Position numbers and translations under genes: made by a program. Shown piece after piece: positions 21,349-33,459 of a DNA stretch of 64,000 nucleotides (its first letter is position 1; every line of letters begins with the position of its first letter). The DNA is from Erigeron canadensis (lineage: Eukaryota > Streptophyta > Magnoliopsida > Asterales > Asteraceae): positions 43,171,559 to 43,235,558 of the forward strand of contig NC_057765.1 in the NCBI RefSeq assembly GCF_010389155.1. Direction: 5' to 3'. Under the pieces are notes generated by a model that was given only the letters and a program-made list of their open reading frames with translations, was not told the DNA's origin and made no database searches.

Positions 21349-24018
21349 TGTAACACCCGTCGTTTAAAAATAAGGATTTCCAAAAACTTTTGCCTAACGG
21401 CGTTAAAAGAAGCGGAATTAACTTTAAAAGTCCAAACCAGTAAAATCTGTTTGGTTTATTCATTAAATGGTGTTACTAGCCATATCATCAAAATAAGTCT
21501 AAATGGAAATCCATCGGTTGCCCAACATTATGCAACCGAGTACATTATCAATACAAGTCATTAATATTCAAACATAAAGCAAATGTCTAAAGCGAGCAGC
21601 CACTATGGGTAAACTATAGCTAGCTTCAAGATCATCTACCCATGTCTCACATCTTCTTACATCTACCTGCTCACTATTGTTGGACCTGAGGGCACAACAC
21701 ATTTAAAAGAGCAAGTGTTAGCTAACGAATTAGCTAAGTAAGATAACACATAAGTTATAAAACGTTTGTCCATTTAAAACATTATATAAAAGTCATATTA
21801 ATTCGTTAAGGCACATATGCTCAAACATATCATCACACTTACATATCATATCATCAACATCATTCGATGGATCATCCTAAATGTGCCTAGTCATCTTTTG
21901 CATCATCACATATCACATTTGAACATCTTTATAATTATGACAAAAGTCACGCATCTCATATAACATATGCATCTCGTTAAGTGTGACATAAGTCGCACCC
22001 GACTAGATGAACCACCATTCAGTAGTACATCAATGTCGTTAAGGAATGGCAAGCCAATCCAGGAGTAGTCCGTGTGTTCAAAGACATTGGTGGGTAATCA
22101 CTCCACCCGGAGATACTCAAACCACGTAATTACGTTGCAAGGAGCCACCCAAGCAACCATATACGCACTCACAGGGCAAGGGTAAGTACGGGTTGAGCTT
22201 AACACTTTCATATCATATACGAGCTTGGTTTTCATCACATATAGTTTAGGTGTCCACGTTACCTAAACATCATCACATATCATCTTTTACGTTTGGGCCC
22301 TTAAACGTGCACGTGTCATGGCAACTTAATAGGTCTAGTGAACTAGATGATCAAGCCATGTAATCATGCACATTTCACATATTATCAACATATAACACAT
22401 TTCAATTCATCTCAAGATGTTACATAGCATTTCATAGCATATCATTACATCGCATACATTGTTACATCACGTACATCATCATATACCATTGAATATCGTA
22501 TATCATAACAACATTGCATATCATTTATCATCTCATATCATATATCATTTTATAATAACTCAAAACATTTCATATCATATCATAACGTCACATATCTTTG
22601 GGGTAGCATTTCAGGCTTCAATTTGCATATACATAGCCCATATTACCTCCCGTATAATCCCGAATACCCATAAGCAAACAAGTTATCATTAGGGAAGTTA
22701 TTATATGAAAACCATGTTTATGTTGAACCTTCAGCATGTCAAAGTAGTGTATCTTACCTCAATGGAATGCACAAGAAATGATAACGTAAGTTACCGAGCT
22801 TTGCAAGTATTCCGACTACCTATAATCATTAAACGACATAATGACCTAATAAAATACCCACTTACTTATGGTCATAACTCAGGTCTCGATACCTATAAAC
22901 ATGACCCACGACAAGACTTGATGCATTGGAGGTTCGATTAATGCTTTAGAACTTACATAACTCGACGGAACTCGACATTCACTCACCAATTTAACCTTTC
23001 TGAACACTTGAAATCATCATCATCTTTTAAAAGCATAACCATTAGAAAGTAGACTCTCTCACGGTTCCGTGGATAGCTTATTTGTCAAAATCAGAGTTAC
23101 GGTTCAAAAGTTATGGTCGTTTAAAAATGTTAACAAAAATCAGCCCCTAACGGGAGTTACGAATATTTGTAACGGGAGTTATGAAAATTTGTAACGGGAG
23201 TTACAGTGGAGGTGTTATCTCAATTACCCAGCTAACGGGAGTTACACAACCGTAACGGGAGTTACGACGACCAGTCGTGGAAAACAACCCCAAAACCTAA
23301 CCAAACACATCCCAAACGACTTTAAAACATCTCCAGGTCTTATGAACATCAAATACACTTAAAATAAGACCAAAATCACTCATTGAAAACACCAATTAAT
23401 CCTTGAATCATATACCAACTTTATACAATCGATTTAAAACCCGTAATGACCTAAAATCGATTATTAACGTAATTGAATCCAACCCAAACCCTAAAAACAG
23501 AAATCAATGGGTTGAAAGGACTTATTATGCATAAAATCAATGTGGCTAATCATCAATTACCTGGAGATAGCAAAGGGGATGCAAAACTTGATCAAAACAC
23601 CATCGAATCACCCAAACGACGATGAAATTGAATAATAGCATGCTTTGGAACCAAGCTAGGGCTTCAAAGGAAGAGTATAATCTCTGTATTATGAGTCTAA
23701 TGATAGGTTACAAGACCCTTAATCCGTTTTTCAGTTTAACCCTATGTCAAAAGTAGTCCCTAAGCTTCCAAACGACTCATATTAAGCTCAAAACACCTAT
23801 AGGGAACACTTACAACACATTAAACACTTTAAGAACCTCTAAAGGCATTTAAATATACCTTTAAACACTTATACACATCAATCATTAAGGCATTAAAGCC
23901 TTGCATTTAAAGCATATTAAACATATAGACGAATTGAATCATCTAAAGACTTAATAAAAACGGAATTTTGACTTAACGACTAAAGTCAACTGTTAACTAG
24001 AAAGTTCGGGATGTTACA
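21349..24018. mobile_element. Solo LTR of a retrotransposon (2.67 kb)
   Basis: The element begins TGTAACACCCG and ends CGGGATGTTACA (short inverted TG...CA ends). It is flanked on both sides by the same 5 bases, TTTAT (21344-21348 and 24019-24023). A 5-bp target duplication with TG/CA ends and no coding content is the signature of a solo LTR, left when the two LTRs of an inserted element recombine. The length suggests a Ty3/gypsy lineage with long LTRs (inference). The middle (about 22370-22600) is a low-complexity CATATCAT tract. A motif array lies at 23149-23264. Confidence 0.8.
23149..23264 (+). repeat. Five copies of AACGGGAGTTAC inside the LTR
   Basis: Copies begin at 23149, 23171, 23193, 23234 and 23253. 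Four are exact and one ends in T. The first three are evenly spaced at 22 bases. The orderly spacing suggests a regulatory array in the LTR promoter or a small tandem expansion; which of the two cannot be told from sequence. Confidence 0.75.
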
Positions 24019-24023
24019 TTTAT

Positions 24024-24841
24024 TGTAACTTATCTTTTCCAACTGAAAATCCAAATTTTTGTAAAATTTTTATAGAATGCAAATGCTTCATCTACAATAT
24101 GAATGGTGAATCACACTCTTGTTTTGTGTTTTCAGAATTCTCATTGAGACTTGAAAATTAAGTGGGAAAATATATAAAAAATTTATTATGTAAAAATCAA
24201 TTAGTAAAAGACACCTAAGTTAACTTCTTAAAACTTATTTTAGCAAAACTTTTGGATGTATGTGTGAATAAGATGAAAAACAGATATTTTGCTTAGATAA
24301 AATAAAAGTAATTGGAATATTGAGATATATGTATGTATATATAATGCCTAAATCATGAGAGGGTAAAACAGGAATAAGAAGAAAAAAGAATAAATTAATA
24401 GTACTAATTATACAATATAAAAGGAAAGTAAAGAAATCAATTAATTTGTACAATGTGACTAGGGGCACATAATAGAAAATCCCTTCTTACAATATTGGTC
24501 CTCATCAATTAACGATCATTAAGTTTTGTTTGGATAATTAATGGGAGTTACGAAAATTGTTGCAAATCATGTCCTTTTTTCTAACAAGTCTTAACGATTA
24601 TTAAATTCTATTTGAGTTTATAAATTGACAGCTTTTTTTATTTTCATTTTTGTAACTAACATCAAACATTATTTTTAATTTAACAAAGTCTACTTAGAAT
24701 ATATCCGTCCCACAACGAATTTGTGCCAACATTTTTTTATTAATTTTTTCTTTATTCCTACGGTTATATTTTCCTTCTTTTTTTTTGGATGTTTTTTTTT
24801 TACTTTTTTATTTTGAAAAGTATGGATCATTTATTTTCAAC
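24024..24841. other. Intergenic, nothing recognised
   Basis: AT-rich, no gene. The words GGGAGTTACGAAAAT occur once near 24543, echoing the motif in the neighbouring LTR. This may be chance. Confidence 0.4.
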
Positions 24842-25104
24842 AGGGGATTTAACTTACGTTGTCTTAACCGGATTCGCGCTAGAGAGCCCCCTCACCTCAA
24901 TACCTAGTAGGAGTAGAAACCCCCAACTAAACCGCCTGAAGGCATGACATTTTATCGGGATAAAACTCTACCCTCTATGCGGGACTCAAACCTGTTTTAC
25001 TAAAGGACTTTATTTGTGAAATACCTTAAGATATCATTCCCATGTCTCGAACTCGAGAATTCCAGTATGAAAGGTTGGTGCTCAATCATTGAGCTATAAG
25101 GGAA
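24842..25104 (-). mobile_element. tRNA-derived SINE
   Basis: On the minus strand the head reads TCCCTTATAGCTCAATGATT then GAGCACC (A box, 25078-25104), followed by a B-box-like GAGTTCGAGAC (25044-25054). The body then shares several blocks with 17467-17640, including GAAGGCATGAC and ACGTTGTCTTAACC. No gene is involved. Confidence 0.6.
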
Positions 25105-25144
25105 AGTACAACCATCTTCTACTAATGAGCTAATGTATTAATAT

Positions 25145-25435
25145 GGGATAAGTATCTTGTAATGTAAGAAACTTTGAACGAATGTCTATAGTAGGAAATA
25201 ACTAAAGCTGTGTGTATTGTATGTAAACAACTCGAAAATAATGTTTATTGTATGTAAGAAAATGTATTCAACCAATTAAAATTAGACAAGTGGCACTTCT
25301 ATATGGTTGCCACATATGTTTTCTTACATAAAATAAACATTTTTTAAAGTTGTTTACAAACAATACACAAAACTTTAATTATTTCCTACTATAGACATTC
25401 GTCCAAAGTTTGTTACATTTCATGATACTTATCCC
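25145..25435. mobile_element. Mutator-like MITE, near-palindromic
   Basis: Starts GGGATAAGTATC and ends with its exact complement GATACTTATCCC. The arms are about 130 bases long. Both sides carry the same 10-bp target duplication GTATTAATAT (25135-25144 and 25436-25445). Non-coding, and could fold into a long hairpin. Confidence 0.85.
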
Positions 25436-25445
25436 GTATTAATAT

Positions 25446-25975
25446 TATACAAATATGAGTTTTACGTATACGTGGTTCATGCTATTTACCTTTTTCGTAT
25501 AGATGTTTATTGAAAAATATATATAAACTCGAATATGTTCTTTTGCGGTTTTAAATGTTACGTACTATGTTGTCAGTTTTTGGGTTTTCTAACCGACTTC
25601 TTTCACTTTTATGTTGTATGAAAACTATAGTTTAATGACAAATCACTAGCATTTTCGTAATCGTTGTGACATTTAAATGTTGTATAAAATTATCGTGAAA
25701 AGACGTTATAAATCTTTTATATATTATTGTACATAGTAAACGTCTAAAAATCCTATTCGTTTTATATGCTACCATATACATAAACGCAATGTTTTTCGGA
25801 ACAAAGTCCAGATGACACATCTTGATTTATGTCTAAAACATATTTTCACTTGGTGTCTGAAACTAATATTTTATTTTATTTTAGAATTTTACATTTTTGA
25901 TAAATGGGAAAAAAAAATGATATATCATCGGTAGAAGCCACTATTCATTCTAATTCATTATAATAATTGGCAACT
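25446..25975. other. Intergenic, nothing recognised
   Basis: AT-rich, no gene or clear repeat. Confidence 0.4.
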
Positions 25976-26720
25976 AAATAGATATATTAGCAGTCGTGCA
26001 ATGCGACGGTGGTCATAACGACAACGGTGTGACGATGGGTCGATTGTTAGTAGTAGAGACGACATATAATTGATGTAAAAATAATTGTTTTAAAAGGTGA
26101 ATGGGAATACTTTAAAAGATAAATGATTGATAATGTAATTTAATCAATTAATGGTAAGAGAGTAGTGTATGTGAACAATATTTTAAGGAGTGTTAGGTGA
26201 AAATATTACATATTTTATAACACTTTCATAATAAAGTGATGTATATATTTTTTTAAATTAGTAGCACGACATCCGCAAAATTCGGCGGTGGTTGTGGCGG
26301 CGACGTCGTAGTGGTGGGGGCGATTGTTGGTGATGGAGGCGACGTCGTGTATTTTAGATTATTGATGTACAAGTAATTGATTTAAAGGGTTAATGAAGTT
26401 ATTTTAAAAGATAAAAGATGAATGATGTACTTTAAGGTTGAGTATTCTCAAAAGTTGGTTTCAACTTTACTAATAAAGTTGAAGACATTTTGACCTTTAG
26501 ATTAAAATCATGGGTTACGATATGACCCTTCATTTTAATTTGATGGTCAAGATCATCAACTTTATTAATAAATAAAGTTGACAATAACTTTGAAAAATAC
26601 CAATATGTACTTTAATCGTTAATGTTAAGGGGGATGTATGTGAATATATTTTAAAGGACGTTAGGTGGAAATATTACATATTTTTCAAAATTTTAAAAAT
26701 TAAATATTGATTTTCCTGTA
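25976..26720 (-). mobile_element. Two tandem Helitron-like repeat copies with GC-rich heads
   Basis: Two related units start near 25985 and 26270. Each has a GC-rich block of GGCGGTGG-type words, then an AT-rich body sharing phrases such as TTAGGTG/GAAAATATTACATATTTT. At the left edge, read on the minus strand, GTCG...CGAC can pair and is followed by TGCTAA, which is compatible with a Helitron 3' end. The right end is not resolved. Similar blocks occur near 35.3, 43.2 and 56.2 kb. Confidence 0.4.
26436..26604. mobile_element. MITE nested in the Helitron-like repeat
   Basis: Inverted arms of about 70 bases (GTATTCTCAAAAGTT... paired with ...AACTTTGAAAAATAC). Direct copies of ATGTACTTTAA (26425-26435 and 26605-26615) flank it. 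The sequence outside the duplication continues the surrounding repeat, so this element inserted later. Confidence 0.7.
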
Positions 26721-26856
26721 AAATAATACTATAAAAATATAGATACAAATATCAATAACCTAGAATGGCAAAAAACCTATGTGGGAATTAGCTGTTTCAA
26801 AAAAATAGCAATAGATCAACATCCATTCATCAAAATTTATATTCTAAAATAGAATT

Positions 26857-27270
26857 TTTTTTTTTTACGAATGAGACTAATTTCAATTCAATTGGTGTAA
26901 CTAGGAACTTCACTCCAAACATTTGAAAAAGTAAGAAGTACGGTGTCTTAGACACCGAACTTTGCCACGTACGTTGAGTCCGGTGGTGTAGACACCGAAC
27001 TTTGCCACGTACGTTGAAGTCCGGTGGTGTAGACACCAAACTTCATGTAGGTATTGTATTTTATGAATAAACAATTAATAGAATGAAGACAAATAAGTGT
27101 GGAGAATCAGAAAAAGCAACCAAGTTCGGTGTCTATACCACCAGACTTCAACATACGTGGCAAAGTCCAGTGTCTAAGATACCCGACTTCCTACTTTTAC
27201 AAATGTTTGGAGTGAAATTCCTAGTTACACCAATTGAGTTGAAATTAGTCCCATCCGTAAAAAAAACATA
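26857..27270. repeat. Large inverted repeat with internal 40-bp tandem duplication
   Basis: The left arm (about 26857-27047) and right arm (about 27120-27270) are inverted copies. They begin with a T run plus ACGAATGAGACTAATTTC and end in A-rich sequence. The left arm contains an extra copy of a 40-41 bp unit (GACACCGAACTTTGCCACGT and onward) at 26951 and 26991. Short open frames on both arms are mirror images of each other and are not real genes. A foldback element or hairpin-RNA locus is possible. No target duplication was found. Confidence 0.7.
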
Positions 27271-27323
27271 TGCTATCGTGTTTGTTGCCTTAGGTAAATA
27301 TTTTATTGCATGTAGAGAATTAA

Positions 27324-27946
27324 CTAGTGGTCAGGCCCGTCCAATGGACGGGTAGTCTCAAAATATATTAATCAAAGCTAAAAAATTGAATTTCAAATAT
27401 ATTAAATAGATATACCAAAATCAACTTGAAAATTTGCTAGCTGAATAGCTACTCCATCGGTCAAAATACTCCAAAAATTATCCGCCCAACGAAGAAACAT
27501 ACGAAAATTAACTCCACATAAATATTGATTCCAGTTTACCTTTTTTTTCCAGCTTTAGTTAAATAAAAAATTTACAGTTTCTTATATTCTAAAAGTGTAA
27601 ACTATATATATAAAAGTATAATTAAATATAAATTAGGTTAAAGTGTAAATTGGTGATGAAAAATCAAAAAGTGTAAGTTAATTATTTTAAATTGGGTTAA
27701 AGTGTAAATTAATTATTTTAAATTGGGTTAAAGTGTAAATTGGTGATGAGAAATTAAAAAGTGTAAATTAATTGTTTTAGATTGGGGTTAAAGTGTAAAT
27801 TGGTAATGAAAAACCAAAAAGTGTAAATTAATTTAGATTAATATTAAAAAAGTTAGAGGATTTATAAGTAGGGAGGATTAGACTCAAGGAGGTGGATTAG
27901 CGGTGTCAAGTGTACTCCCAACCCCCTCTTTTAATTATATTATAGA
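27324..27946 (-). mobile_element. Non-autonomous Helitron
   Basis: Read on the minus strand, the element starts TCTATAATATAATTAAAAG after an A. It ends with a perfect 7-bp stem CCCGTCC/GGACGGG with a 3-base loop (27336-27352), eight bases, then CTAG (27324-27327) and T. Both ends meet the Helitron rules (A|TC...CTRR|T). The body holds the tandem repeats at 27625-27840 and no helicase gene. Confidence 0.75.
27625..27840. repeat. Tandem repeats built from GGTTAAAGTGTAAATT units
   Basis: Four copies of GGTTAAAGTGTAAATT, three of them followed by a GGTGATGAAAAATCAAAAAG-like arm and then AGTGTAAATTAATT. The result is an imperfect array with units of roughly 45-65 bases. It lies wholly within the Helitron. 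Confidence 0.75.
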
Positions 27947-28406
27947 TTAATTAATTATTAATTAAATCTAAAATAGTTCAAATTTAAGGAAATTCGATTA
28001 AAAATTGCTTTAAATACCATTCATTGAATGTGGACTATCATATTATAAATCGTACACACACACATTATCAGTTTATTTTATTATTAAAAAAAGGAATGCT
28101 AAAAAACTTAATCGTTAAGCTCTTCATTCAAATTTTAAACCAATCAAAAGCTAATCTAAATTTACACTCATAATAATCGAATAATTAAACACAATTAATT
28201 CAAATTTACCATAAACAGATAGTTTCCAAACACCCCCTTTCCTTTAAAAATAACCCCAACCCACTTGACTCTCTCTCCCTCCGAAACCGACTCTATTCTT
28301 CTCTCTCTGTATATTTAAAGCCCTAATTTCCCTCTCACACCTATACATATATCTTTCTGTATCTATTTTTTCTTGACCGTAGATTTCAGATCTGACTTTA
28401 AAAACT

Positions 28407-31400
28407 ATGGTAGTGAACGGCCGACCGTTAAAACGTATGAAACGGAGAGTAACGGCGGATCTAAACGACTTTTTGACTTTTCCGGCCGGCGAACAGGCGG
28501 CGTCGGGACCTTTTCGGACCACGGTTCGAGAGTTTTTGTTACGGCACGCGCTTTTGCCACCGCCGTCTTCGCTTTTACCCCATCTGCTGACGTGGCAGAT
28601 ATTATTTAGGGTTGGTGAACAACTGGCTGGTGATGACGTCATCATCGGTGGTAGCGGCGGGGATGACATGGCGGCGTCCGTTTGTTTAGATGTGGTTGAA
28701 GAAGATGTTGTTAGATCTAGATCTGTTTATTGTGATCAGTGCCGAGTTGTGGGTGAGTTAACTCGGCTTGACTCGCTTATTTAATTTTGACTTTTTATAT
28801 TTTTTTAATAATTTTATTTGTCTGTTCTAGAAATATCTAAAATAAACCTGACAGCTGTAGTTGGCGGGAAGTTTGGTGACTATTTATTGATTATAATAAT
28901 AATAATATATTTACTGATTTGTTTTTTATAAGTTATTTAATAATAATAATATAATTAGCTAAAAAGTAATGGATTAGTATTTGTTGATTACCCATAATTA
29001 AAATATATCATAATAAAAAGATTAATAATATATGGATAAAATAATGAAAAAGAAAGGGATGGGTGAAGTGGGGGCATTGACATATGAGTAGATATGATTG
29101 ATCCTGACACATAGTAACTTTAACGACATTCGTGGGCCTTTAATTTGCTACGTGTTGATCATCATATGTTAAAATTTTTTATTTTTAATTTTTTATTTTT
29201 AAATATTGTTTAGTTAATAATGTTAACATATATAAGCTTCTAAAGTTAATCTTGATTTATATAGTTAGAGATTCTGTTAGAGATCTTATTATTGGCAAAG
29301 AGTGGGTGAGGATGAGTTGGTTCGGGCTGGGTTGTGACTGTAAAAAGATTTAGTATCGAAAGTTTTCATCGACTAGACTTATTGGCTTTGGTTATAATCA
29401 TACTTTCAACGCACATTGTTCTGAAGAAAAATAACTAGAAAAGTAATTGAATTATGGGTTTGATTATGATACAAACTAAAATTTGGCGCCGCGTCTCAAC
29501 TATAAATCTGAGACAGAAACTTTCATTGTTGAGTCATTGATGAGAAAGAGCTTGAAACACTCGCAATGTTGATTCCCTTCTTGCCCTTTTGACTCTTGCT
29601 TATCGTTAATTCACACTGAGTTTTCCATGGCTGAGAGAAGTGCTGTTTGAGTAATTAAGTCTTATGCGCCTCTTTTTGTTTTATAATAATAGGAACAGGA
29701 TATATTTAACGAGTAACTGAACCGACTTTTTAGGTTACGTGAGTTATTTAAAACCAAACCCGGTTATCTTAATTGTTATTGTATCCAATTAAAACTTTGC
29801 ATTTTGCTGTAAAAATAAGAAACCTAGATCTTAACATAAAACTTTTATGTTATTTTTAGTCTTAAGATGAAGAACTTTGTAGTTTGTTGGATAAAAGAGT
29901 TGGCTCTCTGGAGAGTAATTTTTATTAATCTTAAATTTGTATGTGCAGGATGGAGCAGGAACCCGGTATGTGGGAAGAGGTATCATTTTATAATAAAGGG
30001 TGATGGGGTTTCCATTGGTGGCTACACCAAGCCGTGTGCTGGTTGCGGTGCTTTCCTTCATGTGTCTGACTCAAGGTCTGCTGTCACTCTATATCTTCTG
30101 TTTTTGTGTCTGTTCTCGTTTTTTCTTCAACTTGTATTTATTTATCTCATTTGAATTTCAACTTTATATACAAAGTAAATCTAGGTTCTATTATTAGTTT
30201 GCATAACATATGCATTGATGTTGAGCTTTTGCAGGTGCAAATCGTGCAACCATGTCATGACTGCTGAAGATACTGAGGATTGGATGTACAACCAGCTGGA
30301 TGCTACCAATCATCTTTTACATGGTGTAGTCCATGCAAATGGTTTTGGTCACTTACTCAGAGTCAATGGCAGAGAAGGTGGGTCCAGGGTCCTCTCTGGC
30401 AATCATATTATGGACTTCTGGGATCGTATTTGCAAAGTTCTTGGAGTCAGGTTAGGGGCCTATTACTGATTTTGAGAAAGCTACTGATTTTTAAATGCAG
30501 TGTTTCTAATAATATTTTTTTATAAACATATCATTAGACAAGTGAGTGTCATCGATGTTTCAAAGAAGTATGGTTTGGAGTTTCGGCTACTCCATTCTGT
30601 TGTTAAGGGTAATCCATGGTATGGTGATTGGGGTTACGAGTTTGGATCTGGAACATATGGTATTACTCGTGAAGCCTACAAAAATGCTGTTGAGACCCTT
30701 GCAAATGTGCCCTTATCTACCTTTTCTTCGCAAGGAAGAAAACCTAGAACACCCTTACAGGACTTGATTGCCTTTTACCAATCACTATCAGGGGGAGAAA
30801 TGATAACAAGTAGAGATCTATTCCGTTATTTAATCACTTTAATACATGATGCCAAAAAGAACTGCACAATAGACGATTTCAGTTCTTCTGAGAAGTCTAT
30901 ACCTTGTGAACCGAGGGTTTTATGTGATTGGAGTACCAGTGATGTCATACGTGTTGAGGAAGCAATGTGTAAAGTTTTGAAAGCAGTTAGCGGGTCATCG
31001 TGGGTCAGTTGGCGCTCTTTGCGGGGTGCTGTTTGCAGAGTAGGCCGCCCTGAACTTCTAGATTATTGCCTCAAGGAGCTGAAAGGAAAACAAGCAGCTG
31101 ATGGCATGGTGGTTAATGCCCGTTCCAATCCAGAATCGGGTGCTCCTGAGTACAGGTGAATGATTTGCTATCTTTTGTTAGATGGAATTCAAGTTTAAAC
31201 ATGTGTTTGATTCAAATTATATCTTATATCTATGTCAAAGGGACAAACTATAAGTGTGTTCATTCCAGCTTGACAGTGGAATGGGTCAAAGCCTCATTAG
31301 TGACATTAAGTGTTTTTTCAATGCTTATAGTGTTCTTATGAAATGCTTCATTGAATAAAGTAATTACTAGTACTGTAATAATGCAGTTTTTGACATAACC

Positions 31401-32678
31401 CTGTCTGCCTGTCAATCTTTAATAAAAACAACCTGTAAAATTTGATCTCGTTTTGACCTTCTATTTAGTGGTAGCTGACTCAATGTTATTACCCATCTGC
31501 ACCAATGAGTAGAAATTGGCCATATCTATTGGGGAAACCCAGCTCAGAATCCTTAAAGTCTATAAATTGTAGTCTTCACAACATAAGATGTCATAAATCA
31601 TATAATCAAAGAATTAGATAATATCATAATAATTCAAGTAATACGACATTTGTTACAATTTATAAACCTCACATGTATTGGGAAGCACACTATTTCGAGC
31701 TCTTACTTGATCCATATAATCCAACCCCCCAGTTTGCCACTTCATTGTTATTTACTGGCCCATTTTGCAACTTCTAGATGCTTATGCTTTATCTAAACGA
31801 ATTATTTCATCAATTGATACAGGCTTGAACCTAGTAGTCTACAATTGACTTCAGGTGCCAGCAATCACCAAAGTGCTATTTCCCCATCTCATGATCGTTT
31901 GCTCCAAGATATAAGATGCTTATTCGATGCTTTACTCCATCCTTTATCTATGGTAAATCATGTACCTGTCACAAAGACTGACACATTGGTCAAGTCAGCA
32001 ATGAAAATTATTGATTGCAAGCAGTTTGTGAAAAACTATTACCCTGGACGCTTCTTTTCAAAAGCAAGACCAGGTTCACTAGTACTCTCTTGTAAACCAG
32101 AACTTACTGAACAAACCGAAGGAGGAGCTGTACACTTTCCTCCAGAACACATAATCCTTTCTCCTGATGCAACAATTCATGATCTTAAAGTTGAAGCCTC
32201 AAAGGCTTTTCAAGAAGTTTATTTGATTCTGAGAAGATTCCAGGTAGAAGAGCTTGTTGGATATAGAGGTGTAGATGAATCCACCCAAGTCAAGCTGCTG
32301 GTCGGGTCAAAGATTGAGACAGTTAGTGTCCGTGGGAAGTGTGCTGGGAAGAATGGGCTAAGTAGGTTCAGAATGGAGAGAGGGGTGGAGGAATGGATAA
32401 TGGATTGTAGTTGCGGGGCCAGGGATGACGATGGTGAGAGAATGATAGATTGTGATGTATGTGGCTCATGGCAACATACGAGATGTGCCGGTATTCTTGA
32501 CTCTACTATGGTTCCTGTAAAGTTTGTGTGCTATAAATGTGACCTTGCTAGTGGCGGTGACGGCAAATTCTCTTGTGGTGGTGATGATGATGGTGTAGCG
32601 AAGGCAAACTTTCGTGTAGGTGGCAGAATGGTGGATTTTAGTCGAGATGGTGGGAGCTCGAGTCATTTCAGTGGCTGA
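28407..32678 (+). CDS. PHD-finger protein, At1g33420-like (MS1/MMD1 group)
   Basis: Five exons: 28407-28752, 29949-30075, 30235-30450, 30538-31155, 31823-32678. All introns are GT...AG and the phases join into 720 codons. The protein opens with MVVNGRPLKRMKRRVTADL, has a conserved plant-specific body (GDWGYEFGSGTYGI, FHVVKGN-like and LLPRR-type helical parts), and ends with a PHD finger. That finger has a Cys4-His-Cys3 set between DCSCGARDDDGERMIDC and FVCYKC, with HTRC in the middle. PHD fingers read histone H3 tails, so a nuclear chromatin or transcription role is expected. The group contains MALE STERILITY1 and MMD1/DUET, but this protein looks closest to At1g33420, whose function I do not know. 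A Gly/Asp-rich tail of about 45 residues follows the finger. CT-rich sequence at 28260-28345 is probably 5' UTR. Exon borders are my own joins; the family is firm. Confidence 0.9.
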
Positions 32679-33459
32679 TTATTTTTTTTTGCCCATGACA
32701 AATTTTGTAAATTATTTTTTTTAATCCTTTTTTTTTTTTTACCTTTTGGCTTTGGGTTTTTGGGTGTAAGGGGCTTTACTAACGTCGAGCGAAATAGTGT
32801 AAATATTTAGACTTGGATAGCCTCTATTATAATACACTCGTCTTTGATCCTTTTTAACCTTGTGGTTACTGATTATTAATAAGAAACGTTAAAAATGAAA
32901 ATCTGTATTAAATTTTAACCTTATGATTATATTTCTCATTATATTCTTCTCTTTCTTTCTAATACGGGTAATTTTTACGTAAATTAAAAAATGCTAGACA
33001 AGTAAATATTATAAGATCATTATAATTGGTCTAGCGGTTAATATACTTAAATCTTTATAGGTTTGAACAATCATGAAACGAATTGAGAACCTAAGAGATA
33101 CGATATATCATTGAAACGATTTGGGAATATGACAAACAAGATCCTTGTTCCTTTGGGTTTTAATTCATAAAAAATTGATACAAGCAAAATAATATACGAT
33201 ATTTTGAAGTAAAAAAGTAAAATAAAATTCCGAGTGAAAGTATACTTTACTGATAGCCTAAATGGGTATAAACATAGTGACCGACTGACTGATGACATAT
33301 AAAGAGAAAGAATCAAATTCATGTACCAACTACCAACAACAAGAATGAAATCCATTGATTGATTTTTTTCATTCAATTTTCATACTTGTTGAGTACACAT
33401 ATATTGAGCTAAGCAATAAAAACAACAAAAAAAACCCCACTCACAAAAAAAGATCAAAA
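32679..33459. other. Intergenic between the PHD gene and small-family gene 1
   Basis: T-rich 3' flank of the PHD gene, then AT-rich sequence. A tRNA-like phrase (TGGTCTAGCGGTTAATA, 33028-33044, with GGTTTGAAC downstream) hints at a SINE head but is too weak to call. A possible TATA (CATATAAAG, about 33296) precedes the next gene. Confidence 0.4.

Noticed and set aside
22370..22600. CATATCAT-rich stretch considered as a CRISPR-like or satellite array
   Set aside because: No fixed repeat unit or spacers; it is low-complexity sequence within the solo LTR of a plant genome.
23149..24560. GGGAGTTACGAAAAT near 24543 as a sixth LTR motif copy
   Set aside because: It lies outside the target duplication and is a single partial match, probably chance.
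26830..27355. Two similar short proteins on opposite strands
   Set aside because: They are mirror images produced by the inverted repeat, not independent genes.
33015..33110. SINE head with TGGTCTAGCGGTTAATA
   Set aside because: The A-box-like phrase is good but the B box and 3' body are not recognisable; too weak for a feature.
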